DNA of 64,000 nucleotides, from contig NZ_CP089932.1 of the NCBI RefSeq assembly GCF_021365465.1, positions 372,001 through 436,000 on the forward strand. The letters are read 5' to 3'. The position numbers and the translations under genes are program-made. Each line of letters opens with the position of its first letter. Position 1 is the stretch's first letter. The notes under the pieces were generated by a model. It ran no database searches. It was given only the letters and a program-made list of their open reading frames with translations, and was not told where the DNA came from. This document shows, in pieces, positions 18,821-27,336 of this stretch. This DNA is from Erwinia tracheiphila (GTDB lineage Bacteria; Pseudomonadota; Gammaproteobacteria; Enterobacterales; Enterobacteriaceae).

Positions 18821-19388
18821 GTTAAATTCCTGGTGAAGAAAAAGCCAGTGAAGCACTTCAATCTTCAACGCCAGATAAATATCTCTGCGGCAATATAAGA
18901 CCATTACGATCAGTTTACGAGGTGTTTAACTTTCAAGAGATTAAACACAAGTTATTATTTTGTTTCATTATGAAGATATCGCGTGTTGTCACTAAACCGC
19001 GTGATTTTGTGATGGTTAATTTTTGTAGTTTGTAGCGGCCGCGTGGCAAAAAATAATCATCAGAAATGGACTGGCAGCAGGTCTGTCCTGGCGGTTCTCT
19101 TCTGGCCTGGCTCTATTCTGTGATTTTTAGCAATACGGGCGATGCTGTCAGCTTCGCTCCGGAATTTTCACCAGATAAAACGGGTACGCTTACAATATAT
19201 AAATGTGGCGTAATTATGATGACGAATAGCCTTTTGCTCCGTTACTCCGTTGCAAGGATACAGGCTGGATACGTTCTTTGTGCCCGACTGTGATGGATCG
19301 CTGTTCCCTCTGCCGGGAAGCTGTGCTTTTTGGGCAGATTGCTTATCCAGCATCTGTTACGTCTCGCATTGTGTAAGGAAATATTGCT
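18821..19388. other. Gene-poor stretch beside the VirK remnant
   Basis: No coding sequence with a ribosome site and recognisable motif was found in these 568 bases. Short open frames exist on both strands (about 60-75 codons) but none shows protein-like character. Confidence 0.45.
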
Positions 19389-19475
19389 ATGGCGAAAGGC
19401 CTGGGGTTATTAAGCGTGCTGGTACTGCTGGAAAATTTTTATCATGCGTGTATTGGTTCATGGTTAGGAAACTGA
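19389..19475 (+). CDS. Possible 28-residue membrane peptide
   Basis: The ATG at 19389 has AAGGA 10 bases upstream and encodes MAKGLGLLSVLVLLENFYHA plus eight more residues, ending CIGSWLGN before TGA. One hydrophobic segment covers residues 5-15. I do not recognise it. It lies in a gene-poor stretch next to an IS91-family element, so it could equally be a chance frame or the start of a lost gene. Support is weak. Confidence 0.25.
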   Translation: MAKGLGLLSVLVLLENFYHACIGSWLGN

Positions 19476-19610
19476 ATCATCGTTTTAAAAATTTCCTGAC
19501 CATGAGCAGCAGTGTCTGTAATGCAGTAATGATGTGCCATCGGGAACGTTATGGTCATAAAATGGCATTTGCGGCGCGTTTTTAACCTGAAAGCTGTTTT
19601 TCAGACGCAC

Positions 19611-20825
19611 TTATCCCGCAGTCTGTGCCAGAAGCCATCGTTTCCGGTCGATGTTATGCAGTCTTTCTGCCACCAACTCCGACGCGTGCCTCCCGGCCTG
19701 CGCACTGCTGAAGCGCAGTCGGTTGCCGCACAGAATGCATTTGTACGGATCCGTGCGCAGAAATTCTTTCATCAGCGCGGCGAAGCCGGGCTTCTCCGGT
19801 TTTTTCCGCGCTTCCATCTCCAGGGCTTCATACACCTTCGGCAGCAGGCTACCCCGTTTACGGTTTGATAAAAAACCGTAATAACGCACCATCTTAAAAT
19901 GCTTCGCCGGGATATGGCTGATATAACGTCCGATCATATCTTCCTGCGTCAGCGTCTGCTGCCGGTACTGCTGCGTACGGTGGTCGTAATAGTGGTGCAC
20001 CACCGCGCCGCCGCTGTAGTGCCTCAGCTTCGCCGCCGACACGGGGGGCCGTTTCAGGTACCGGCCCAGATATTTGACGCTCCGCCAGGCCCCCCGGGTC
20101 TTCTTCGCGAAGTGGACCTTCCAGCGGCGCCCGTACTGCGCCTGCAGATAGCGCAGCCACTGTTTTTTGTCGTGGATATGCCCCAGCCCCGGCAGCCTGC
20201 CGGGGTTAATCAGGTCATAGCTGTGGCGCAGCAGCCGGATGACGGCTCCGCGCCAGATTTCCTCCACGGCATGCTTTTTAAAGAAGAGGTCGCGCCATAC
20301 GCCGTGTTTAATATCAAGCCCGCCGCGGGTGACGGAGAGATGAATGTGGGGATGCTGGTTGAGCTGGCGACCGTAGGTGTGCAGGGCGCAGAAGATACCG
20401 ACTTCCACACCCTGTTTTCTGGCCCAGCGGAGCATGGCGCGGGTGGCTGCGCGGAACAGGGCATTGAGCAGAGGCCAGTTATTGTTGAAAAAGGGCCACA
20501 GCAGATGGGGCATGGTGAAGGTGATATGCTGCCAGTCGCAGTCGGGCAGAATTTGCTGTTGCTCTGTAATCCACTGCTCCGTGGCCTTATGTCCGCAGGA
20601 GCTGCAGCCTTTTGATTTACAGGTCTGGCAGAAGAAGCGGGTGTGGGTGCAGTCCGGGGAGGCGCAGCAGTATCGCTTCACCCCCATGGCAGCAGTGCCG
20701 CAGGCGAGCATGCGCTCGACGCAGAGTACGGTCCAGGGGCTGAGGGTGTCCCCGTGTTTATCCATATACCGGTTCCAGGCGTCATCAGTGGTGAACAGCA
20801 GTTTTGCCGGGCGCGGGATATACAT
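19611..20825 (-). CDS. IS91-family transposase 1
   Basis: This 404-residue rolling-circle (HUH) transposase has an N-terminal zinc-binding module (CCASPDCTHTRFFCQTCKSKGCSSCGHK). It is followed by QQILPDCDWQHITFTMPHLLWPFF, the HUH box HTYGRQLNQHPHIHLSVTRGG, then KYLGRYLKRPPVSAAKLRHY and the likely catalytic tyrosine region KHFKMVRYYGFLSNRKRG. A C-terminal CILCGNRLRF pair follows. It is intact. It starts 8 bases after the stop of the upstream accessory gene, so the two were probably translated from one message. It shares architecture with IS91 transposase 2 at 61680-62879, but the sequences are clearly different. Confidence 0.93.
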   Translation of the reverse strand: MYIPRPAKLLFTTDDAWNRYMDKHGDTLSPWTVLCVERMLACGTAAMGVKRYCCASPDCTHTRFFCQTCKSKGCSSCGHKATEQWITEQQQILPDCDWQHITFTMPHLLWPFFNNNWPLLNALFRAATRAMLRWARKQGVEVGIFCALHTYGRQLNQHPHIHLSVTRGGLDIKHGVWRDLFFKKHAVEEIWRGAVIRLLRHSYDLINPGRLPGLGHIHDKKQWLRYLQAQYGRRWKVHFAKKTRGAWRSVKYLGRYLKRPPVSAAKLRHYSGGAVVHHYYDHRTQQYRQQTLTQEDMIGRYISHIPAKHFKMVRYYGFLSNRKRGSLLPKVYEALEMEARKKPEKPGFAALMKEFLRTDPYKCILCGNRLRFSSAQAGRHASELVAERLHNIDRKRWLLAQTAG

Positions 20826-20833
20826 GCGGCGGA

Positions 20834-21252
20834 TTATCGCTCTGCAGTGGCACCGGTATTATAGTGCCAGTCGTCACAGTCATCGGCCCAGTTGTCGGTG
20901 TGTTTATCCCAGGGAGCGAAGGTCACCGGCAGCATGCCGGATTCTGTGGCGATAATAAACACATCGGCTGGCATGGACTCAAGGACGACATCGCCGTCGG
21001 GTGAGTCAGGCGGCTCAAAGCCGCGGATGATGCAGACGAGAGGCGGGTCGAAGTGTGTATCGAGGAAAAACTGTGGCCCCAGGTGGACACAGTGACGAAT
21101 GGCATCCTGCGGAGTGTCGTAAAAAACTCGTCGGGGTCGTCATAATCGCTCCGGGGCGGAATGGACACCAGAAAACGCTTAGGATATCCGGGTATAGCGC
21201 GTCGGGACGAGGGCGTGGGTTTACGCTTTCTGGGGGCTTTGCTACGGGCCAT
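20834..21252 (-). pseudogene. IS91-associated accessory gene, frameshifted
   Basis: From the ATG at 21250-21252 (AGGA upstream) the frame reads MARSKAPRKRKPTPSSRRA, then YPKRFLVSIPPRSDYDDPDE. At the six-base homopolymer at 21121-21126 it must shift to continue as VFYDTPQDAIRHCVHLGPQF, FLDTHFDPPLVCIIRGFEPP and then ESMPADVFIIATESGMLPVT, to a TAA at 20834-20836. A one-base loss in the run explains the break. I do not recognise the family. Its basic N-terminus and its position directly before the transposase suggest an element-encoded partner protein. Confidence 0.6.
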
Positions 21253-21285
21253 GTGAATGATTTCCTGAGAAATTAACATACCGCA

Positions 21286-22636
21286 GAGTATAAAGCTGTG
21301 AGCCGGTCATGAACACCCTCGGAACGGCAGAGCCGTGACGCTCGCCCTGTAAGGGCGCTATGTTCTCTCCAGACTCGCCGCAGGCTGCCGCGACAATGAG
21401 CATAGATCTTTTGTTTGCGCCTGTAGAGCGCCGTTTACCGTGAGGTACTGATTTTTCTGGCTGTGGTCAGCTTACATCAGGGCAATGTGGTGAAATGCGA
21501 CACAGTTAACCGGTATGGTGGTTCGTTTAGTCAGTAAGTCGGTACTTTTTTGGTAACCGACATGATGATTAGCTGGACGTGGTATTTTCCGGGAAATATC
21601 TGATGATGATCTGAACACATCGCCACCAAAGCCAGCGGTGAGACATCCTCTGGCGATCCTGTATCTCTTTTTATTCGCCTTTATTTGCACTTCAGCTGGT
21701 CTGATTTTATTTTGCTACAGGGTGGCATCCGGTGATTTGTATCATCGCTTGCCAGCGCTGTCAGAGAGCGCTTTGGTGCTAAATACCTCAATAAAAAGTG
21801 AAAAGGGTGGTTGCAAAATAGCGGTCATCAAATAAGCAAAGCAGGTTGATGGTGTTGGTGACAAACAAAAATTGGGACTTTCTTCATCCGGTTTTTAAGG
21901 TTTATGCCACGTTTTTTGCGATTGATGCCGTTGTTATGGATTGCCTCAGGGGGATATCTTGCTGCCACAGTCTGTGATTGTTCCGCTATAAGAACAATCG
22001 CTAATGCCATTCATCACTTTTTTAATACAATCAATCGGTATTTCTTATTTCTACCGAGGAAGTAATTGGCATGGCCTCTGACCTGTTAAACCACCTGTAA
22101 CTCAAAAAATTTATCGATATTCTGATTAATACTGGTCGCGAGTAAATTCGGAAACATTAATACTGCATGTGTAATTAACTCAAGATTGTTCAATCAGTTG
22201 GGGAAAGCTAAAGAAAGGTTAAGTTTTTTTCTTAATCGTTCACTGGCGAATGATACAGGTTGGTGATGGGAGCACGAGAGTAAGTGAACAACGTACTTAT
22301 AATAGCACGACAATGAATAGAATGTAAATATTTTCTGAGGTAAATGCCTGCTCCTCTGTATTAAATTAACTCAAAAAAAGGGATTGATGAAACTAATCGT
22401 CAGCGTCACTAATGAAGTAACAGACGTATCTTTCTCTATGTGGGAGAAAGATACGTCTGTATTCATTTGATGTTAAAGACTAATTTTGATGGATCTTTTG
22501 CCGCGAACCCTGATGAGTTCGGGTTTAATGATTAGAAAATCAGAAAATATGTCGACCAGGAGTAGAACCAGACTCCCGTACAAAAAGCGGAGTATTTATA
22601 GTTTACTAATAAAGAAGACATTAATTTCTTCTGCTG
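21286..22636. other. AT-rich gene-poor stretch
   Basis: About 1.35 kb without a gene I can support. A GTG-started frame at 21638-21835 encodes a hydrophobic segment (LAILYLFLFAFICTSAGLIL) and 40 more residues but has no ribosome site. The stretch contains the strong hairpin at 22420-22460. Base composition falls here compared with the left side and stays low through the flippase genes. Confidence 0.45.
22420..22460. repeat. Perfect 17-bp inverted repeat (hairpin)
   Basis: The arm ACAGACGTATCTTTCTC (22420-22436) is followed by a 7-base spacer and its exact complement (22444-22460). There is no T-run after it on either strand, so it is not a standard terminator. No other copy was noticed in the window. 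It could be a cruciform or RNA hairpin, a protein site, or the footprint of a lost mobile element. Confidence 0.85.
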
Positions 22637-23032
22637 TTAGTGATTTTCCAGATTGTAGGGATAGTGATAAACGCTGCGACTAATATCCATTAAACGGCAG
22701 CTACGTCTGGTACCGATTTCATAAGTTTCCTGCAGGAAATTAACCGCCTGACGCTTCTCATTTGTTGTAAAGAAGTTTTTCATTACGCTTTGCAACATCT
22801 CTTTATCAGATGTCAGCATTTGTAATTCTCGTTCCATGGTGTGAACCTTATCCTCTAAGTTTTTGATTTTTCTTCCTTCTTCAGAGAAAAGCCCAGAGTA
22901 TTTCTTTTTCCAGCTATAAAAAGTTGCTTCGGATATTCCCAGTTCTTCACAAATCTCTTTCACTTTAACGCCGCACTCAGATGCTTTAATCGCACTGGTT
23001 ATTTGCTCTTCGGTATATCGTGACTTTCTCAT
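22637..23032 (-). pseudogene. IS3-family (IS407-like) transposase stub
   Basis: The frame starts MRKSRYTEEQITSAIKASEC and carries the OrfA helix-turn-helix (KEICEELGISEATFYSWKKK) and a leucine-zipper-like stretch (IKNLEDKVHTMERELQML). It then runs without break into OrfB-like NFLQETYEIGTRRSCRLMDI and stops at 22637 after SVYHYPYNLENH. The whole catalytic OrfB core is missing. OrfA and OrfB normally lie in different frames; here they are joined in frame. Inverted repeats were not located. Confidence 0.75.
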
Positions 23033-23546
23033 AGATGCTATTACCTTTCTTAACTATAATGTGACGAGAACAATTTCACTAATTAGTGGATCTAAATAAT
23101 CCGTAAATTATGTCAGCCTTGTTAAGTATGCGATTTGAATGTAATGCTTTACGTTAAGGTATTATGAAGAAATATCATCATGGGATTTCTCCTATTTTAA
23201 TTACCCTGGTGCCAGCTGACTTTCGATATTTTGTTTTTTGTTATAAATTCGTTTCATCTCATCAGATACAGGTGACAGGTAATTAAGAATAATCCCGAGT
23301 ATAAATCTCAGTGCCAGGATAATTATTAGTTCTGTTCTGTTTTTTCATTTTCGTTTAATTAAGTCCAGTGCTGATCGGAATATTCCTGAATAAGGTACGC
23401 TGTATCAATAAATTCCTAAAATAATCGTGGCTTAGTTTTATTTGCACAAAAAAGAAATTTCAGATCCGTTTTTTAAGCAAGGCTTCCCTTCCATACACGG
23501 ATGTACTGAGTTCGGCATTAGGTTAAGTACTACAAAGGATGCTCTA
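23033..23546. other. Intergenic region upstream of the flippase gene
   Basis: About 510 bases, AT-rich, without a supported gene. It should hold the promoter of the flippase/ATP-grasp pair. The open frame of the flippase extends back to 23442, but that part lacks a ribosome site and family similarity. Confidence 0.45.
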
Positions 23547-24818
23547 ATGAGATACAGTGTTTTATCAAACGCCGCTTGGATGATGTCTGAAAAAGTGGTG
23601 TCAGTCTTTAGCGTGATATTTGTGACATCTTATGTTGCTAAATCCTTTGGCCCAGTGATATTCGGACAAATAGCATTCTCTGCCTCTCTTTTTTCGATTA
23701 TTCAGACAATCGCTATTTTCGGTACTGAAACTATTTTATTCAAGAATATTAGTAAGAGCACAACCAGAGGAATAAGGCTAATGGCTGTCGCTACACAGCT
23801 ACGCATAACATTGTTATTATCACTGTCCGTACCGATATTAATTTATATCTGGATTACCATGCGAGAGAATTTTCTAATCTTTGCTGTAGCGTCTTTTTTA
23901 TCTGCAATTTTTGTTACTCAGGACATTTTTAGCGTTTATAATAATGCCAGGCTGGCGTCACGTATGAACACCTTCGCAAATTCAATGGGGATGGTGTTCA
24001 GCTTTGCCTTAAGTTACAGCATCGTGTGGTTCAGACTCAGTCCACTCTGGCTGTCTCTTTCGATCATTTCCGTAACGTTTTTGCCTTACCTGATTAAGCG
24101 CAACATGTTTTATCAGGCTAACAGCATCAGCCCGCCACCGAAGCGCAGGCAGCGTAGCTACCTGCGCCATTTGTTCCAGGCTGGTTTACCGCTGGCAATA
24201 TCCAGCGTATTTATTGCTGTTCAGGTAAAACTGGCACAGTTTTTTTTAGTCGGTGTGGGGTCTGCGCACCAGCTTGGGTTGTTTACCGCAGCAAACACTA
24301 TTTCGACCTCCTGGATTTTTATCCCTGCGGCAATTATTACGTCGAGCTTTGCTGAAATTTTCAGGGAGCGCACGGATATTGCGGAGAAGTTGACTGCAAG
24401 ACTTTATGGCTACGTGATGGCAATATCGTTGCTGATGCTTCTCGTGGTGGCCTTATTTGGCAAGTACCTGATTAGTAAGCTTTATGGACAAGACTATGCA
24501 GAATCGGTAAGTCTTGTGACGTTGTTGTCTGTGGCAACCTGCTTTTCTGCCATGGGAACTATTGCTTACCGTTATATGATCAAAGAGGGTGGTTTTAATT
24601 ATCTGCTGGTGAAAATTGTGTTTTTGGTGACGATTAGCGTAATGACCAATTGGTATTTCATACGCTGCTGGGGTTTAACAGGTGCTGCCTGGAGCGTTCT
24701 GATTACTGAGTTATTATCTCTCACCGTAATGAATTATTTCTTTAAGAATGGTGTTATTCTTAAAATACAGCTGTCCTCACTCAACTACAAAACATACAAA
24801 CTGAGGCAAAAATGTTGA
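23547..24818 (+). CDS. Polysaccharide flippase, Wzx type
   Basis: This 423-residue integral membrane protein is of the MVF/Wzx kind, which moves lipid-linked oligosaccharide units across the inner membrane during O-antigen or exopolysaccharide synthesis. About twelve hydrophobic helices are spread along it. The N-terminus SNAAWMMSEKVVSVFSVIFV followed by YVAKSFGPVIFGQIAFSAS is typical of the family, as is GLPLAISSVFIAVQVKLAQF at the middle. I chose the ATG at 23547 because AAAGGA lies 8 bases upstream and family-like sequence begins there. It overlaps the next gene by 7 bases, so the pair is translationally coupled. In Erwinia the comparable gene in the amylovoran cluster is amsL; here it stands away from any glycosyltransferases. 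Confidence 0.82.
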   Translation: MRYSVLSNAAWMMSEKVVSVFSVIFVTSYVAKSFGPVIFGQIAFSASLFSIIQTIAIFGTETILFKNISKSTTRGIRLMAVATQLRITLLLSLSVPILIYIWITMRENFLIFAVASFLSAIFVTQDIFSVYNNARLASRMNTFANSMGMVFSFALSYSIVWFRLSPLWLSLSIISVTFLPYLIKRNMFYQANSISPPPKRRQRSYLRHLFQAGLPLAISSVFIAVQVKLAQFFLVGVGSAHQLGLFTAANTISTSWIFIPAAIITSSFAEIFRERTDIAEKLTARLYGYVMAISLLMLLVVALFGKYLISKLYGQDYAESVSLVTLLSVATCFSAMGTIAYRYMIKEGGFNYLLVKIVFLVTISVMTNWYFIRCWGLTGAAWSVLITELLSLTVMNYFFKNGVILKIQLSSLNYKTYKLRQKC

Positions 24819-25765
24819 AATTCAAAATAAAATTGAGAAAAAGCGTATTGTATTTTTTTAAGAAAATACCGTGGATTTATCAGGACCGGGTCTATTATTT
24901 TCGGAAATTTAAAAAATTGCCAAATATTAATCAACCCAGGTTATTTAACGAGAAAATCCTTTATCGTAAATTTGTCACTGGCGATCATGCTCGTTATGGC
25001 ATTCTTTCAGACAAAATTTTAGTCAGAGACTATTTTGCGAAAAAAATAGGGGGTAAGTACCTGATTCCATTTATTCATGAGACATCACAGCCTGATACAT
25101 TGTTTAAACTTGAATCACTTAAAAATACCGTTGTTAAATCTAATCATGGCTCAGGAATGGTGGAAATTTTGTTAGACGAACCGGATTACAGTCAAAAAAA
25201 GATGCTGATAAAAAAATGCAAAGACTGGCTGAATCGTGACTTTTCATTGGAGGCACGCGAGATCCATTATCGTTATATCAAACCGCGCATTCTGGTTGAG
25301 CAATACATTGGCGAGGGTAAATTAGCGGCAGTGGACTATAAATTTCATATGTTCAATAAGAAGGACGGTAATTTTGAGTATGTGTTACAGGTGATTTATA
25401 ACCGAGTGGGGGACGCTCCCCTGTCGATGAGTTTTTATGTTAATAATCTGAAATACTGCTTTTACAAAATACGTGATACCGGCTTTGATATCAGCAGCGA
25501 ATTACCGACGCTGGAGAAAGCATTGGAACTGAGTAAAAAACTGGCGAGTGATTTCGATTATGTGCGCGTGGATTGGTACATTAATGAAGGCCAGGTTTAC
25601 TTTGGCGAGCTTACCTTTACCCCTGGCGCGGGTCTGGTTACCGGGCTGGATCAAGGGCTGAACGAAATCATGGGCAATATGTGGGTGCAGGACTGCAAGC
25701 CCCAGAAGGCTGAAAGGAAAGTCGAACATATGGCGGGTTTGCCAGTGGCAATGAAAAAGATGTAA
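24812..25765 (+). CDS. ATP-grasp protein, TupA-like
   Basis: The 317-residue protein resembles the TupA-like ATP-grasp family, which is found in teichuronopeptide and capsule gene clusters and probably links an amino acid or similar group to a polysaccharide. Visible landmarks are KILYRKFVTGDHARYGILSD near the N-terminus, VRDYFAKKIGGKYLIPFI, the phosphate-binding region VVKSNHGSGMV, RILVEQYIGEGKLAAVDYKF, and the metal-binding end VRVDWYINEGQVYFGELTFT followed by PGAG. It has no signal peptide. Its start lies inside the last codons of the flippase gene, so both should work on the same cell-surface glycan. Codon use is AT-rich, suggesting acquisition by transfer. It is followed by a terminator. 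Confidence 0.8.
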   Translation: MLKFKIKLRKSVLYFFKKIPWIYQDRVYYFRKFKKLPNINQPRLFNEKILYRKFVTGDHARYGILSDKILVRDYFAKKIGGKYLIPFIHETSQPDTLFKLESLKNTVVKSNHGSGMVEILLDEPDYSQKKMLIKKCKDWLNRDFSLEAREIHYRYIKPRILVEQYIGEGKLAAVDYKFHMFNKKDGNFEYVLQVIYNRVGDAPLSMSFYVNNLKYCFYKIRDTGFDISSELPTLEKALELSKKLASDFDYVRVDWYINEGQVYFGELTFTPGAGLVTGLDQGLNEIMGNMWVQDCKPQKAERKVEHMAGLPVAMKKM

Positions 25766-25780
25766 CGATATGCCGCTGAG

Positions 25781-25818
25781 CTCTGCCGCCTTCCGAAGCA
25801 GACGGCAGAGAATTTTTT
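25781..25818 (+). terminator. Rho-independent terminator after the ATP-grasp gene
   Basis: The stem CTCTGCCG (25781-25788) pairs with CGGCAGAG (25803-25810), and six T follow at 25813-25818. It closes the flippase/ATP-grasp transcription unit. Confidence 0.85.
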
Positions 25819-26357
25819 ATGGCATGGGGTAGTCTGTTGGCGTGTGACTCATTACGCCCACAAATACATCTTTAGTAACCTGCCAGAAATAGAGCATATT
25901 TTCCATGCTCAAACTTATCCCTAAAAGACCGATGACAAACCAGCATGACATGCCGATCCCGATGCCTGTGGATACAGGCGACATTTCAGGTTGCAAGTAC
26001 TGGCCAGAAACATCATTACTGCACTGACCAGCCTCATATCATTAATACCAGGCTGGCGGTTATAGTAGCCATATCTTTAAAAAACTCCGCAATAAATTAG
26101 GTCTGGCAATGCAATCTCATCAAAATCGGGATCAAATCTTGCCAGGCGTACTCTTCATCTGCATTGAATACAGAATGATAAAAGTGTGATTAATGTCACA
26201 TTGTGTCATCCGTCAGAAAAAATTGACCGCTTTTCAGCATAACTGGATGGTTTTTACTTCAACAGGAAAGAGTAACTGTTATGCTTTTTCTATAAGACGT
26301 CGGACAACAACGTGCAGTCGGTGCATTGATCTGCGTTCAACCCGAGTACGCCAGGAC
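25819..26357. other. Gene-poor stretch with a membrane-protein remnant
   Basis: On the minus strand at about 25835-26025 a frame without a start reads GIGIGMSCWFVIGLLGISLS, then MENMLYFWQVTKDVFVGVMS, and stops. It looks like one or two helices of a lost membrane protein that I cannot name. The rest has no gene. Confidence 0.35.
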
Positions 26358-26702
26358 TTATATCAGTGAGCAGACGCGGTGGCGCATTGAGTGACGACAG
26401 GCTGTGGGCGTCATTGAAAACTGTCGACGGAATACTCTGGAGAAGGTCTGCCGCGATTCATAACCGTACTGCATGGCGATATCAAAAACCGGACGCTGAG
26501 TCTGGCGTAATGCTTTCGCGGCGAGCGTCAAACGGCGGTCACGAATATACTCCCCCAGTGTCTGACGTGTCACCGTGCGAAACATCCGCTGTAAATGCCA
26601 TTTCGAATAGCCTGATTTAGCGGCTACGCTTTCGATAGAAAGTGCTTTACCCAGATTGCTGTCAATCCAGGTGGTGAGTGTGTTGATGATGTCGTCATGC
26701 AT
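26358..26702 (-). CDS. soxS: Superoxide response regulator SoxS
   Basis: SoxS is the AraC-type activator that switches on superoxide-defence and efflux genes. The 114-residue protein matches E. coli SoxS (107 residues) over its two helix-turn-helix motifs: SIESVAAKSGYSKWHLQRMF (first) and PVFDIAMQYGYESRQTFSRVF (second). RTVTRQTLGEYIRDRRLTLAA lies between them. The C-terminus is longer than usual after TPTACRH, by about seven residues. GGGGAG lies upstream of the ATG at 26702. It is divergent from the soxR remnant, with the SoxR operator between them. The gene looks intact, but its activator SoxR is broken. Confidence 0.92.
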   Translation of the reverse strand: MHDDIINTLTTWIDSNLGKALSIESVAAKSGYSKWHLQRMFRTVTRQTLGEYIRDRRLTLAAKALRQTQRPVFDIAMQYGYESRQTFSRVFRRQFSMTPTACRHSMRHRVCSLI

Positions 26703-26797
26703 ACATTGTTTTCTCCCCTGTTGTGACAGCTGGGTTGGTGGTCATGGAATAACGATGCGTTTTTATTTCATCTTCTCAACGGCTGCTGAGTATAATT

Positions 26798-26815
26798 CCT
26801 CAAGTTAACTTGAGG
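26798..26815. promoter_or_regulatory. SoxR operator in the soxS promoter
   Basis: The perfect 18-bp palindrome CCTCAAGTTAACTTGAGG is the MerR-type SoxR site as known from the E. coli soxRS intergenic region. It lies between soxS and soxR, about 96 bases upstream of the soxS start codon. It is fully conserved even though soxR is broken. Confidence 0.9.
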
Positions 26816-26827
26816 TAAAGCAGAAAG

Positions 26828-27293
26828 ATGAAAAAAACATCATTCCCTGAACAAGCGTGAACTGACACCCGGTGATGTTTCCCAACGCTGTGGTGTAGCT
26901 GTTTCTGCATTGCATTTCTATGAAAGCAAAGGGTTGATTAGCAGCTTCAGAAATGCTGGCAATCAGCGGCGTTATCACCGCGATGTCCTCCGGTAGGTCG
27001 CCATTATCAAAATTGCCCAGCGCATCGGCATCCCACTTGCCACCATTGGTGGGCACCGGATGCAATTTCCCGCAGGTAAGCGTAAGCCGCCAGAAGAATG
27101 GGCGGTGCTTTCCAGTAAGTGGCGGGAGGAACTGGAAAATCGCATCACGACATTAACCCGTCTGCGAGACGATCTGGACGGCTGCATCGGCTGTGGCTGC
27201 CTGTCAATGGCCGACTGCCCGCTGCGTAACCCTGATGATCGCCTCAGCGAACGCGGTATCGGTGCTATCCTGCCGGAGCCTACACGAGAGTAA
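26828..27293 (+). pseudogene. soxR: Redox-sensing regulator SoxR, pseudogene
   Basis: SoxR is the MerR-type [2Fe-2S] sensor that activates soxS under redox stress. The ATG at 26828 gives only [10 protein letters not shown] before a stop; the SoxR match ([21 protein letters not shown]) is in the next frame. That frame reads [20 protein letters not shown] and is broken by a TAG after VLR (26994-26996). The match then continues as [18 protein letters not shown], but the following segment [17 protein letters not shown] differs from the usual AFGVLPEG stretch, suggesting a further double shift. The C-terminus keeps the cluster cysteines ([18 protein letters not shown]) and ends at 27293. One frameshift and one nonsense codon are certain. 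Confidence 0.9.
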
Positions 27294-27336
27294 CCGTGTC
27301 TATACTGAAAGCACTTTATTCACACAAGGACCCGTT

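Larger units (their letters stand above)
19600..21285 (-). mobile_element. IS91-family element 1 (approximate ends)
   Basis: The unit consists of a Y2-type rolling-circle transposase gene and a small accessory gene just upstream, both on the minus strand. IS91-family elements have no long inverted repeats and make no target duplication, so the ends cannot be fixed from this single copy; the limits given enclose the two genes. Short GC-rich palindromes (such as CGCCCT-GTA-AGGGCG near 21340) lie beyond the accessory gene and may belong to the terminus. Confidence 0.65.

Noticed and set aside
19066..19293. 75-codon frame beside the VirK remnant
   Set aside because: No motif, no ribosome site, and decayed surroundings.
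19899..20615. 238-codon plus-strand frame opposite IS91 transposase 1
   Set aside because: Shadow frame caused by GC-rich codon use of the transposase on the other strand.
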